A DNA stretch of 64,000 bases from Sphingomonas sp. IC-56 (GCF_021043375.1 NZ_JAJNDV010000005.1:227434-291433); one strand, 5' to 3'; positions 25,650-34,186 are shown, counted from the first letter of the stretch. Notes: generated from the sequence alone by a model not told the origin. Numbers and translations: made by a program.

Positions 25650-26432
25650 ATGCGTACGCTTTCCATCGCCGGCACCGGCATGCTTGCACAGCAGACCAAT
25701 GTCGACGTGATCTCGAACAACATCGCCAACATGAACACCACGGGCTTCAAGCGCCAGCGCGCGGAGTTCCAGGACCTTCTCTATGAGCAGGTCGTGCGCC
25801 CGGGTTCGGCATCGTCGACCACCACCAACGTGCCCACCGGCATCCAGATCGGTTCGGGTGTGAAGACCGCCGCGGTCTATCGCATCAACGAGCAGGGCGC
25901 GATCCACCAGACCGACAACCGCTATGACCTGGCAATCCAGGGTCATGGCTATTTCCAGGTTGAGTTGCCCGACGGCACCACCGCCTACACCCGCGACGGA
26001 TCGTTCGGCGTGTCGGACCAGGGCGAACTGGTGACCAATGACGGCTTCCGCGTGCTGCCGGGCATCACCGTGCCGCAGAATGTGGTCGACGTGACCATTT
26101 CCAAGTCGGGCCTGGTGCAGGCCGTGGTTGCCGGCGACGCGCAGCCGCAGCAGCTGGGCCAGCTGGAGCTCGCCACCTTCATGAACGAAGGCGGGCTGGA
26201 AGCAAAGGGCGGCAATCTGTTCCTGGAGACCGCGGCATCGGGCAATCCGACCGTAGCGGCGCCGGGCGAGCCGGGTCTCGGCACGTTGCAGCAGGGTTTC
26301 GTCGAAGCCTCCAACGTCAATCCGGTGGCGGAGATCACCAACCTGATCACCGCGCAGCGCGCTTATGAAATGAACAGCCGCGTGGTGAAGACCGCTGACG
26401 AGATGCTGGCCACCACCAGCCAGCTGCGCTGA
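25650..26432 (+). CDS. flgG: Distal rod protein FlgG
   Basis: 260 residues with the family N-terminus (MRTLSIAGTGMLAQQTNVDVISNNIANMNTTGFKRQ, seen as the ISNNIANMNTTGFKR motif) and the C-terminus (EASNVNPVAEITNLITAQRAYEMNSRVVKTADEML, seen as AQRAYEMNSR). The length of about 260 is standard. It forms the distal rod that passes through the P and L rings. It overlaps flgA by one base. Confidence 0.96.
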   Translation: MRTLSIAGTGMLAQQTNVDVISNNIANMNTTGFKRQRAEFQDLLYEQVVRPGSASSTTTNVPTGIQIGSGVKTAAVYRINEQGAIHQTDNRYDLAIQGHGYFQVELPDGTTAYTRDGSFGVSDQGELVTNDGFRVLPGITVPQNVVDVTISKSGLVQAVVAGDAQPQQLGQLELATFMNEGGLEAKGGNLFLETAASGNPTVAAPGEPGLGTLQQGFVEASNVNPVAEITNLITAQRAYEMNSRVVKTADEMLATTSQLR

Positions 26433-26857
26433 TGAGCTTCCTGCTGGCACTGGCGCTTCTGGGCGGACCGCCCGAGAATGTGCAGGTCGCGGTGCTTGGG
26501 CATGCCGTGTCCAAGGGCGACCGGCTGGAGGCGGGCGACTTCACCATGGAGGATCGCACCACCGCCGCCGCACGCGGGGCGCTGGGCATCGAGGATGCGG
26601 CCGGCATGGAAGCCACCCGCAACCTGGCGCCCGGCACGATCGTGCGCCGCACCGACGTGATGACGCCGCAGCTGGTTCGCCGCGGCGAGCCGGTGACGAT
26701 CAAGCTGACCAGCGGGCCGCTGGTCATTACCGCAGCGGGCCGTGCGCTGAGCGGGGGCGCCAAGGGCGACCTGGTCCGCGTGGTGACCAACAGCACAAGC
26801 CGTACGCTCGACGGCACCGTGGATGGATCCGGCATCGTCCGGATCGCCGCACCCTAA
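26432..26857 (+). CDS. flgA: P-ring assembly chaperone FlgA (short form)
   Basis: 141 residues. A hydrophobic N-terminus (MSFLLALALLGG) is followed by a SAF-like domain (VAVLGHAVSKGDRLEAGDF) and the FlgA C-terminal repeat (VTIKLTSGPLVITAAGRALSGGAKGDLVRV). It is shorter than the usual 200-plus residues, lacking most of the N-terminal domain. Periplasmic; helps FlgI ring formation. It overlaps flgG and sits just before flgH. Confidence 0.85.
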   Translation: MSFLLALALLGGPPENVQVAVLGHAVSKGDRLEAGDFTMEDRTTAAARGALGIEDAAGMEATRNLAPGTIVRRTDVMTPQLVRRGEPVTIKLTSGPLVITAAGRALSGGAKGDLVRVVTNSTSRTLDGTVDGSGIVRIAAP

Positions 26858-26868
26858 GGAGTTTGCAG

Positions 26869-27630
26869 ATGCGTAAGATGATCCTCGTCGTGGCGCTGGG
26901 CGCCACGCTGTCGGGCTGCGGTGCCGCCGGACGTTTGAAGCAGGTAGGCAAGGCGCCCAAGCTGTCGGAAATGTCGCCGATCGACACGCCCGAGCTGGAA
27001 GCGTCGCTGTCGGCACCCGCAGACCGCGCGCGTCGCCCCGGCGTGGCCGGCGGGCAGGGCGCTCCGCAGCAGCAGGCGGCCTCCGCCTCGCTGTTCCGCA
27101 CGGGTGCCGGCGCGTTCTTCCGCGACCAGCGCGCGCGCGAGCAGGGCGACATCCTGAAGATCAAGATCAACATTCAGGACAAGGCCGACCTGGGCAACAC
27201 GACGTCGCGCACGCGCGGCGGTTCGGAAAATGGCGGCCTGGGCAACCTGCTGGGCATCAAGCCGGTGGCGGACGTGCTGGGCGCTGACGCGGGCAAGGTG
27301 TTCGAGACGAACTCGGGGTCGAAGTACGCCGGGGGCGGGTCGACCGCACGGTCCGAGACGATCAACATGACCATGGCCGCGATCGTCACCCAGGTGCTGC
27401 CCAACGGCAACCTGATGATCAAGGGCCGCCAGGAAGTGCGGGTGAACTTCGAAATGCGCGAGCTGATCGTCACCGGCATCATCCGGCCCGAGGACATCGC
27501 CCGCGACAATTCGATCCAGCACAGCCAGATCGCCGAGGCACGCGTGATCTATGGCGGCAAGGGCCAGCTTACCGACGCGCAGCAGGCGCGCTGGGGCCAG
27601 CAGATCTACGACGCGCTGTTTCCGTTCTAA
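26869..27630 (+). CDS. flgH: L-ring lipoprotein FlgH
   Basis: 253 residues from the ATG at 26869, placed seven bases after AAGGAG (a TTG at 26863 is too close). A lipobox LSGC ends the signal peptide, so it is lipidated and anchored in the outer membrane. The FlgH core follows: LFRTGAGAFFRDQRAREQGDILKIKI and the C-terminal VSGIIRPEDIARDNSI-like segment (VTGIIRPEDIARDNSI). Last gene before a terminator. Confidence 0.95.
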   Translation: MRKMILVVALGATLSGCGAAGRLKQVGKAPKLSEMSPIDTPELEASLSAPADRARRPGVAGGQGAPQQQAASASLFRTGAGAFFRDQRAREQGDILKIKINIQDKADLGNTTSRTRGGSENGGLGNLLGIKPVADVLGADAGKVFETNSGSKYAGGGSTARSETINMTMAAIVTQVLPNGNLMIKGRQEVRVNFEMRELIVTGIIRPEDIARDNSIQHSQIAEARVIYGGKGQLTDAQQARWGQQIYDALFPF

Positions 27631-27651
27631 TTTTTCGGCCGTTGGCTGAGG

Positions 27652-27688
27652 AAAGGCCCGTCCGGGGAGACCCGGGCGGGCTTTTTCG
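27652..27688 (+). terminator. Terminator after flgH
   Basis: GCCCGTCCGGG-GAGA-CCCGGGCGGGC hairpin followed by TTTTTCGTTT. Confidence 0.85.
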
Positions 27689-27821
27689 TTTGGCGGGGTG
27701 CTCTTTTTTGCCGAGCCGAAGCCGCAAAAATCCTTGTCCAAACAAGTAGAAAGCAGGGGCACGGGTGGCGTTTACTTTCTGGTAACCACCTAAATTTCAA
27801 AGATTATTTGGTTGGTCACGA

Positions 27822-27925
27822 ATTTCTTCCCATGATGGAAGGGCAAGATGCAGACGCATCAAGTCGAGGGCCGGCGCTTCCGGCCCGGACCGCAGAAGCG
27901 GTTCTTATCCTAGAAGGAAATTATC
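27822..27925 (+). promoter_or_regulatory. Flagellin mRNA leader with two hairpins
   Basis: CTTCC-CATGAT-GGAAG (about 27826-27841) and GGGCCGG-CGCTT-CCGGCCC (27868-27886) precede the flagellin Shine-Dalgarno (AGAAGGA). In Caulobacter FlbT acts on the flagellin leader, so this is the expected target region. I could not identify a convincing -10/-35 or sigma-54 promoter for the gene in the 27688-27825 stretch. Confidence 0.4.
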
Positions 27926-28744
27926 ATGGGCTTTTCGGTAAACACCAACACCGGCGCGATGGCGGCTCTTCAGAGCCTCACCGAGACCAACAAGGGCCTC
28001 TCGCAGGTTCAGAGCCGCATCAACACCGGCCTGAGCGTTGCTTCGACCAAGGACGACTCGGCATCGTACACGATCGCCCAGACGCTCCGCGGTGACGTGG
28101 GCGGCCTGAAGGCGGTTTCTTCGTCGCTCAGCCGTGCGAAGAGCACGACTGACGTCGCAGTCGCCGGTGCCGAGCAGATCTCGGACCTGATGAACCAGAT
28201 GAAGGCAAAGGCGACGGAAGCTTCCGACGCGGGCCTCGACAGCGACAGCCGCACCGCAATTGGCAAGGATTTCGATGCACTCAAGGAGCAGATCAACACG
28301 ATCATCGACTCCTCCGAGTTCAACGGAACCAACCTGCTGAAGGCCAGCGGCGGCAGCGTCAGCGCGCTGCAGTCGACTGACACGGCATCTTCGCCCCTGA
28401 CGGTTGCAAACCAGGACTTCGGTGCTGTTGTCACCGCTCTCGGCACTACGTTCACGGACGCAGCGACCGCGAAGACGATGGTCAACAACATCGACGCGCA
28501 GCAGAAGGTGGTCAACACCAAGCTGAGCGTGCTGGGTTCGGCTTCGCGCAAGATCGACGGTCAGTCGAGCTTCGTGAGCAAGCTGTCGGACGCCATCGAG
28601 GGCGGCATCGGCAACCTGGTCGACGCCGACCTGGCCAAGGAATCTGCCAAGCTGCAGGCTCTGCAGGTCAAGCAGCAGCTGGGTGTGCAGGCTCTGTCGA
28701 TCGCCAACCAGGCGCCGCAGACGATCACCTCGCTGTTCCGTTAA
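27926..28744 (+). CDS. fliC: Flagellin
   Basis: A 272-residue short flagellin, the only one in the window. N-terminal D0/D1: SVNTNTGAMAALQSLTETNK...SRINTGLSVASTKDDSASY. C-terminal D1/D0: AKESAKLQALQVKQQLGVQALSIANQAPQTITSLF. The central variable part is very small (about 40 residues, rich in Ser/Thr/Ala), so the outer domains D2/D3 are absent, as in other alphaproteobacteria. It is exported and polymerises into the filament. Confidence 0.96.
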   Translation: MGFSVNTNTGAMAALQSLTETNKGLSQVQSRINTGLSVASTKDDSASYTIAQTLRGDVGGLKAVSSSLSRAKSTTDVAVAGAEQISDLMNQMKAKATEASDAGLDSDSRTAIGKDFDALKEQINTIIDSSEFNGTNLLKASGGSVSALQSTDTASSPLTVANQDFGAVVTALGTTFTDAATAKTMVNNIDAQQKVVNTKLSVLGSASRKIDGQSSFVSKLSDAIEGGIGNLVDADLAKESAKLQALQVKQQLGVQALSIANQAPQTITSLFR

Positions 28745-28785
28745 GGCCAGGCTTAAACCCTGGAGCTTCGGCCCTGACGAAATGG

Positions 28786-28820
28786 AGGCCGGGATGGAAA
28801 CATCCCGGCCTTCTTTTTTT
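28786..28820 (+). terminator. Flagellin terminator
   Basis: AGGCCGGGATG-GAAA-CATCCCGGCCT hairpin followed by TCTTTTTTT. Confidence 0.93.
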
Positions 28821-28855
28821 GTCGCGCGTGGCCGGCCTTCGAATGGTTTATCCTT

Positions 28856-28862
28856 CTATAAT
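28856..28862 (+). promoter_or_regulatory. CTATAAT element of the gene after flagellin
   Basis: Plus-strand copy of the flagellar heptamer, 24 bp before the predicted TTG start; no GGCA palindrome was seen at the usual distances. Confidence 0.5.
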
Positions 28863-28886
28863 GGAAGGGACACAGGAGAGTTGTGC

Positions 28887-29288
28887 TTGTTCCCGCGAAT
28901 TCGTGAAATCACCGATGCCTTTGGCAGCCGCTTGATGGTGAGCGTCGAGGAGCACCCCACCGGGGCGCTGATCGTGCTCGAGCGTCCCGACGTCACGGGC
29001 CGGCCGCGCGTGCTGCTGGACGGGTATGGCGTGGACGTCCTGTCGGGCTATATCATGTCGGCAAGGCTCGCCGTGCCGCATCCGCTGCCCGAGGAGCGGG
29101 TGGACGGCATGTTCGGCACGCGCTTCGAGCTAGCGCTGCAGCCGGCTGCGTCGCTAGGGCTGCGCCAGGGCGGCGAAGCGCCGCTCGACATTCCTGCGCC
29201 CTTCTGGGACCGCCTGTACGCCGAATTGTGCCTGGTGGCGGCGCATGCCCGCGAGCTGGGCCGCAGGGCGGAGGCGCGAGTGCACTGA
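28887..29288 (+). CDS. Small protein of unknown function downstream of flagellin
   Basis: 133 residues from a TTG at 28887, eight bases after AGGAG. The TTG at 28881 is too close to the ribosome site, and the longer upstream reading runs through the flagellin terminator and this gene's own promoter. The N-terminal half is beta-strand-like (GSRLMVSVEEHPTGALIVLERP), the C-terminal half helical. No signal peptide or known motif. It lies where flaG, fliW or flagellin-modification genes are often found, but resembles none of them that I recognise. Confidence 0.55.
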   Translation: MFPRIREITDAFGSRLMVSVEEHPTGALIVLERPDVTGRPRVLLDGYGVDVLSGYIMSARLAVPHPLPEERVDGMFGTRFELALQPAASLGLRQGGEAPLDIPAPFWDRLYAELCLVAAHARELGRRAEARVH

Positions 29289-29320
29289 CGCCCGTTTGAC
29301 AGATTACACAACGCGACATG

Positions 29321-29350
29321 GGGCCGGCAGGAAACTGCGCGGCCCTTTTT
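29321..29350 (+). terminator. Probable terminator after the small gene
   Basis: GGGCCGGC-AGGAAACT-GCGCGGCCC imperfect hairpin followed by TTTTTCG. Confidence 0.6.
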
Positions 29351-29385
29351 CGTGGCTGAAGGGCTGGGATCCACCTGCAGCGCGC

Positions 29386-29512
29386 AAACGAAAGCAGGCC
29401 GGTTGAGATCAACCGGCCTGCCGTACGCTTTACAACCGTGTCCAGGGAAAACACGGAAAATCGGAGAAGCGAGCGATCCGTAGAGGGGATGAAAACGTCC
29501 GCTCGCTTCTCT
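29386..29512 (-). ncRNA. Candidate structured small RNA (about 125 nt) with flagellar-type promoter
   Basis: No minus-strand gene lies downstream of the CTATAAT at 29519-29525. A transcript starting near 29512 would fold into three hairpins: AGAAGCGAGCG/CGCTCGCTTCT (29465-29510), CCGTG/CACGG (29436-29456), and GCAGGCCGGTTGA/TCAACCGGCCTGC (29394-29421) followed by TTTCGTTT, a plausible intrinsic terminator. The loop of the first hairpin contains a CCCCTCT tract that could pair with Shine-Dalgarno sequences. The small ORF in this strand has no ribosome site. Confidence 0.45.
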
Positions 29513-29518
29513 TCTTTC

Positions 29519-29525
29519 ATTATAG
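29519..29525 (-). promoter_or_regulatory. CTATAAT element for the candidate small RNA
   Basis: Matches the heptamer upstream of the flagellar operons. The nearest GGCA-like sequences upstream are not good palindromes. Confidence 0.45.
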
Positions 29526-29606
29526 CAGCGGCGGCACTGGGCGACTGCGCCAGGGGCTCAGCAGATCACCGCTACGGGTTTGCCCCTACACATTGGCAGC
29601 GGCCCC

Positions 29607-29650
29607 AAAACGCGAAGCGCCGGCGGCTTGCCTGAGCATGCCGCCGGCGC
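29607..29650 (-). terminator. Terminator after flgD
   Basis: GCGCCGGCGGC (29617-29627) pairs with GCCGCCGGCGC (29640-29650); on the minus strand the stem is followed by TTCGCGTTTT. Confidence 0.75.
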
Positions 29651-29677
29651 CTGTAAGCCGGTTCCTGGGAGCTTGGG

Positions 29678-30334
29678 TCAGCCGATGCGGACGAGGCGGC
29701 CCGAGGCGATCTGCATGCCGTTGATCGTGACCAGCACGTCATTGCCCTGGAGCTGCACGTCGCTGACCTTGCCGACGGCGTGGGGCGTCACGGCGAGCTT
29801 GTTGCCGCCTGCGTCAACGCCCTCGAACGAAACGGTATAGTTGCCGCCCGCCAGTTCCTTGCCGGCGCTGGTCTTGCCGTCCCATTCAAAGGCGCCGCTG
29901 GCGGCTCCGGCCTTGACCTCACGCGTGTCGACCACCTTGCCCGTCGCATCCTTGATCGTCGCGGTCATGCTGGTGACGTTGCGCGGCGCATCCCATACCC
30001 ACTGGGCGGGCGAGCCGCTCGCCAGGCCGGCGGTGGCGCTGTCCGTCTCGACCGCGCGGCCGATCAGCGACGAGGCCTGAGTCAGGTTCTGCGTGCCCAT
30101 GGTGGCAAGCATGGTCTTGAGCGTCGAGGTCTGCTCGATCGACTGTTCGACCTGCGAATATTGCACCAGCTGCTGAGTGTATTGCGCGGTGTCCATCGGA
30201 TCGAGCGGATCCTGGTTCTGCATCTGCGCGGTCAGCAGCTTGAGGAACATGTCATAGTCGGCGCTGAGCTTGCTCGACGCGGCCTGGGTCTTGGCATCGG
30301 TGATGGCGGCGGCGTTGGTGTTCACGGTCGTCAT
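29678..30334 (-). CDS. flgD: Hook-cap (hook assembly) protein FlgD
   Basis: 218 residues. The N-terminal motif YDMFLKLLTAQMQNQDPLDPMDTAQYTQQLVQYSQVEQ (key MF.KLL..QMQNQDPL) is diagnostic. A FlgD Ig-like C-terminal part follows (GAFEWDGKTSAGKELAGGNYTV). It caps the growing hook. It lies 9 bp after fliK in the fliK-flgD operon and is followed by a terminator. Confidence 0.95.
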   Translation of the reverse strand: MTTVNTNAAAITDAKTQAASSKLSADYDMFLKLLTAQMQNQDPLDPMDTAQYTQQLVQYSQVEQSIEQTSTLKTMLATMGTQNLTQASSLIGRAVETDSATAGLASGSPAQWVWDAPRNVTSMTATIKDATGKVVDTREVKAGAASGAFEWDGKTSAGKELAGGNYTVSFEGVDAGGNKLAVTPHAVGKVSDVQLQGNDVLVTINGMQIASGRLVRIG

Positions 30335-30343
30335 GGCTGGTCC

Positions 30344-31984
30344 TCAGGCGAGAAGGTCGACCTGCCCGTCGGCGCGGATCGCGCGATAGGCAGGGATGGG
30401 TTCGAGATCGTCGGCTTGGGCGTGCTGCTGCTGCGGGTTCTGCCCGCGCTGCTGCTGCTGGCCGTTGCCCTGTTGCTGGCCGCCGCCGGTGTCGGCGCGC
30501 GCTTCGAAGCGGAAGCTCTGCGCGTCGGTGCGGACGCCGGCCTGGTCGAGGGTACGGGCAAGGTCGGGCATGTCCTGGCGCAGCAGGTCGAGCGCGCGCT
30601 GGCTTTCCGCGCGCACGGTTGCCTTGAGATTGCCGTCCTCAAAGGCGAGCGTCACTTCAACGCGGCCAAGGTTGTCGGGGTTGAGGCGGACGCGCAGGGT
30701 TTCCTCGCCGGCTTCGACTTTCCGGGCGATCTCCACGCCCATGGCGTGGCCGAATTGGCCGGGGCGGGTGGCGACGACGGGTTCCTGCGGCAGCGGCGCG
30801 GCGGGCGTTGCAGCGGCAGTGCCGGCCGCCGATGCGGTGTGGCTGGGCTGCGACACCGAGGCGACGGCGCCTTCTAGCTTCACCTGCGGATCGCGCGGTT
30901 GGCCGCCGTCCTGCGACGTGGCGGCATTGTCGCCCCCGGTGGCCTGCACCGCGCGAGCGAAATCGCTGCCGGCCACGTCCTTCGACGCGGTCTGCGCGGA
31001 ATCGCCCTGTTGCGCCGGTTCGGCACCGGTCTTGCGGACGGCGCGCGTGGGGGTTTCGGCGGGGTTGGCCTGGACGCCGGCGGTGGCGCGCGGCTGACGA
31101 GCGGCAAGCTGGGGCTGCGCGTCGGCCGGCGCCTGCTGTGCCGCGGCTTGTGGCGGCACCGGCTGGGCGGCGATGGGCACGGCGGTCAGGATCGGCTGAG
31201 CCGCCGCATCCGTAGGTGCGGGTGCGGGTGCGTCGGCTTCGGGCGCAGCGGGCTTAGCCGGCTTGCCGCCCTTGGCCGGGGCGGCATCCTTCGCCGGCAC
31301 GTGGGCGGCGACGGCAGCCTGGGGCTGCTGCGGGACCGACGGATTGCCTTCGATCAGCGGCATCTGCACGGGTTGCGGCGAGAGTGGGGCGTCGGCCTGG
31401 GCCAGCTTGGCGGGCTTGCCGAGCGGCTGGGCCTTTTCGGGCTGCGCCATGGCAGGCTGCGCCAACTCGGCGGGAACGGCCGCGGGGGCCGCCGGCGCCT
31501 CGGTCGCCGGGCGCACCGCGGTGGCGAGCAGGCCCGAGAGCGAGGTGGTCGTCTGCAGCGTGGCGAGGATCGGCTTTTCCGGCGCCGAAGGCTGCGCAGC
31601 GGGAAGAACGCCGACGTTCGACGCATCGCCCGCAGTCGCGGACATTGCCGCGGTAGCGGGAAGGGTCGTCAGGGTCGCCAGCGCGTCGTTGCCCTGCGGC
31701 AGGAGCGGCGTGGCCGCGTTCGCGTTCCCAACCGGCGTAGCGGCAGGCAGCAGCGCGGCGCCGCCGAAGCCCTGGCCCGGAGCAGCACCCACGGTCAGCG
31801 CCATGGTAGGGCCTGCATCGGCAAGGCTCGTTACCGGCAGCACGGCGGGGCCGCCCACCGGCGTGGGCTGTCCGGCGCCCGCGACGCCGAGCGCCTGAAG
31901 AAACCCGAGCGCCGGTGCACCCGCGGCGGCGTTGCCGCCGGCGATGTTGGCTCCCAGGGGAAAACCGAAAGCGTTGACTTGCAT
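30344..31984 (-). CDS. fliK: Hook-length control protein FliK
   Basis: 546 residues. A long low-complexity Ala/Pro/Gln-rich N-terminal ruler (about 1-400) precedes the conserved Flg_hook domain (EETLRVRLNPDNLGRVEVTLAFEDGNL, key LRLNP..LG.VEV). A Gln/Gly-rich run (GGGQQQGNGQQQQRG) lies near the end. It is secreted and triggers the switch of FlhB specificity when the hook is long enough. Promoter at 32026-32032, inside the end of flhA's intergenic gap. Confidence 0.92.
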   Translation of the reverse strand: MQVNAFGFPLGANIAGGNAAAGAPALGFLQALGVAGAGQPTPVGGPAVLPVTSLADAGPTMALTVGAAPGQGFGGAALLPAATPVGNANAATPLLPQGNDALATLTTLPATAAMSATAGDASNVGVLPAAQPSAPEKPILATLQTTTSLSGLLATAVRPATEAPAAPAAVPAELAQPAMAQPEKAQPLGKPAKLAQADAPLSPQPVQMPLIEGNPSVPQQPQAAVAAHVPAKDAAPAKGGKPAKPAAPEADAPAPAPTDAAAQPILTAVPIAAQPVPPQAAAQQAPADAQPQLAARQPRATAGVQANPAETPTRAVRKTGAEPAQQGDSAQTASKDVAGSDFARAVQATGGDNAATSQDGGQPRDPQVKLEGAVASVSQPSHTASAAGTAAATPAAPLPQEPVVATRPGQFGHAMGVEIARKVEAGEETLRVRLNPDNLGRVEVTLAFEDGNLKATVRAESQRALDLLRQDMPDLARTLDQAGVRTDAQSFRFEARADTGGGQQQGNGQQQQRGQNPQQQHAQADDLEPIPAYRAIRADGQVDLLA

Positions 31985-32025
31985 TCAGGCGCCTCTTGCC
32001 CGGCCCTCAAGGAGCCGCATCAGTC

Positions 32026-32032
32026 ATTATAG
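32026..32032 (-). promoter_or_regulatory. CTATAAT element of fliK-flgD
   Basis: It lies in the 56-bp gap after flhA, about 42 bp before the fliK ATG. A degraded palindrome GGCACCATCGGCT ends 10 bp upstream, overlapping the flhA stop. Confidence 0.55.
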
Positions 32033-32040
32033 GAGAGAAG

Positions 32041-34128
32041 TTAGCCGATGGTGCCGAGCGCGCGAATTCGAGCGCGGGCGTGGATCTCGTTCTGCGACAT
32101 CACCACCGTTGCCGGGCGCACCCGTTCGATGATCGAACGGACGAACGGGCGGATCGACGGGCTGGTGAGCAGGCAGGGGATCTCGCCATCCTGCGCCAGC
32201 CGGTCATAGGTCTCGCGGGTCGAGGCGATGAACTTCTGGAGCATGGAGGGCGCCATGGCGAGCTGACGCTCGTCGCCGGTGCCCAGGATCGATTCCGCAA
32301 AGGCCTGGTCCCATTCGGGCGACAGGGTTACCACGGGGATCGCGTCGCCGCGTACCTGGCTGGCGCTGATCTGGCGGGCGAGGCGCGAGCGGACATGCTC
32401 GGTCATCGAGGTGAGATTGTTGGTCAGCGGCGCGGCCTCGGCGATCCCCTCTAGGATCGTGGGTACGTCGCGAATCGAGATGCCTTCAGACAGCAGGTTC
32501 TGGAGGATGCGCTGGACGCTGGAGATCGACACCTTGGACGGGATGATGTCGGCGACGAGCTTCTCGGAGTCCTTGTGGACTTCGGTCAGCAGCTTCTGCG
32601 TCTCGGTGTACGAGAGCAGGTCGGCGATGTTGTCCTTGACCAGCTCGGTCAGGTGGGTGGTGATGATCGTGCCGCATTCGACCACAGTGAGGCCGCGGAA
32701 GCCGGCTTCGTCGCGCAGTTCGCGGTCGATCCAGAGTGCAGGCAGGCCGAACACCGGCTCGCGGGTCGCTTCGCCCGGCAGGCCGACCGGACCGCCACCG
32801 GGATTGATCAGCAGCAGTTTGTCGAGGCGGATATTGCCGCGCGCGGCCTCCGTCTCCTTGATGGTGATGACATATTCGTTGGGCTGAAGGCCCATATTGT
32901 CGATGATGCGGACCGAGGGTAGCACGAAGCCGAAGTCGGTGGCCATCTGGCGTCGCAGCGCGCGCACCTGATCGTCGAGGCGCGGCTCACGCTCGGCTTC
33001 GTTGATCATCGGCAGCAGGGCGTAGCCGATCTCGATGCGGACGGCGTCGATCGCCAGCGTTTCCGAAATGGGCTGCTCGACAATGGCGTTGGCGGCGGCG
33101 GCCTGTTCCTGGGCGGCGGCGACGCGCTCCATGACCTGCTTGGTCTCGGCGTTCTTGCTCATCTTCCAGGCGGCGAAGCCGGCGGCCGCGGAAAAGGCGG
33201 CGAAGGGGATGAAGGGCAGGCCCGGCATGAGCGCGAGTGCGCCCATGAGGAACGAGACCATACCGAACGCCTTGGGATAGCGGCCGAGCTGGTCGCCCAG
33301 CGCTGCGCCCGTCTTGCCGGCGATGCCGCCCTTGGACACGAGCAGGCCGGCGGCGATCGAGATGATGAGCGCCGGGATCTGGCTGACCAGACCGTCGCCG
33401 GCGGTGAGCACGGTGTAGGTGTGGAAGGCTTCGCCGATCGGCACGCCGTGCGAAGTGACGCCGACGATCAGGCCGACGACGATGTTGACGGCGGTGATGA
33501 GCAGGCCGGCGACCGCGTCGCCCTTCACGAACTTCGACGCACCGTCCATCGCGCCGTAGAAGCCGCTTTCGGCCTCCACTTCGGCGCGGCGCTCCTTGGC
33601 CTGGGCTTCGTCGATCATGCCGGCGGAGAGATCGGCGTCAATCGCCATCTGCTTGCCGGGCATGGAGTCGAGGCTGAAGCGCGCGGCGACTTCGGCGATG
33701 CGGCCCGCGCCCTTGGTGATCACCACGAAGTTGATGACGATCAGGATGATGAAGATGGTGAGGCCGATTATGACGTCGCCGCCCATCAGGAACTCGCCGA
33801 ACGCGCCGATCACGCCGCCGGCGGCATCGGGACCTTCGTGACCGTGAGTCAGGATCAGGCGGGTGGAGGCGAGATTGAGGCCGAGGCGCAGCATCGTCGC
33901 GACCAGCAGGATCGTCGGAAAGGCCGACAGCTCCAGCGGCTTTTCGATGAACAGCGAAGTCATGAGGATCATGACCGACACGGTGATCGAAAGCGCCAGG
34001 CCCATGTCCAGCAGCCAGCCCGGGATCGGCAGGATCAGCATGGCGATGATCGCCACGACCGCGCCGGCGAGCGCCAGATCGCGGTTCAGGCCCATGCGCT
34101 GGAAGAGGGTGTTGATCGCGGGAGGCAT
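32041..34128 (-). CDS. flhA: Flagellar export gate protein FlhA
   Basis: 695 residues. Eight membrane helices in the first 330 residues, the FHIPEP-family cytoplasmic loop (VTKGAGRIAEVAARFSLDSMPGKQMAID), and the large C-terminal nonamer-forming domain (VRALRRQMATDFGFVLPSVRI). It forms the proton-driven export gate ring with FliPQR and FlhB. It lies 58 bp after flbD, with a hairpin between. Confidence 0.97.
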   Translation of the reverse strand: MPPAINTLFQRMGLNRDLALAGAVVAIIAMLILPIPGWLLDMGLALSITVSVMILMTSLFIEKPLELSAFPTILLVATMLRLGLNLASTRLILTHGHEGPDAAGGVIGAFGEFLMGGDVIIGLTIFIILIVINFVVITKGAGRIAEVAARFSLDSMPGKQMAIDADLSAGMIDEAQAKERRAEVEAESGFYGAMDGASKFVKGDAVAGLLITAVNIVVGLIVGVTSHGVPIGEAFHTYTVLTAGDGLVSQIPALIISIAAGLLVSKGGIAGKTGAALGDQLGRYPKAFGMVSFLMGALALMPGLPFIPFAAFSAAAGFAAWKMSKNAETKQVMERVAAAQEQAAAANAIVEQPISETLAIDAVRIEIGYALLPMINEAEREPRLDDQVRALRRQMATDFGFVLPSVRIIDNMGLQPNEYVITIKETEAARGNIRLDKLLLINPGGGPVGLPGEATREPVFGLPALWIDRELRDEAGFRGLTVVECGTIITTHLTELVKDNIADLLSYTETQKLLTEVHKDSEKLVADIIPSKVSISSVQRILQNLLSEGISIRDVPTILEGIAEAAPLTNNLTSMTEHVRSRLARQISASQVRGDAIPVVTLSPEWDQAFAESILGTGDERQLAMAPSMLQKFIASTRETYDRLAQDGEIPCLLTSPSIRPFVRSIIERVRPATVVMSQNEIHARARIRALGTIG

Positions 34129-34147
34129 CAGCTTCTTTGGTCCTTAA

Positions 34148-34168
34148 ACCTTCTCCGGCGCGGAGAAG
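34148..34168. repeat. Hairpin between flbD and flhA
   Basis: CCTTCTCC-GGCGC-GGAGAAGG, 8-bp perfect stem about 20 bp upstream of the flhA start. No T-run on the minus strand beyond TTTAAG, so it may be a weak attenuator or an mRNA processing/stability element. Confidence 0.4.
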
Positions 34169-34186
34169 GAGGATGAAGGTTCTGGA

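Noticed and set aside
27810..27835. TGGTCACGAATTTCTT upstream of flagellin as a sigma-54 promoter
   Set aside because: The -12 GC is replaced by CT and the position relative to the leader is not compelling.
28683..28886. Longer N-terminus for the gene after flagellin
   Set aside because: The extension would translate the end of flagellin in another frame, the flagellin terminator and the gene's own promoter.
29053..29520. Minus-strand 155-codon ORF across the small-RNA candidate and the small gene
   Set aside because: No ribosome site, runs through a terminator hairpin and antisense to a better-supported ORF; sequence is low-complexity.
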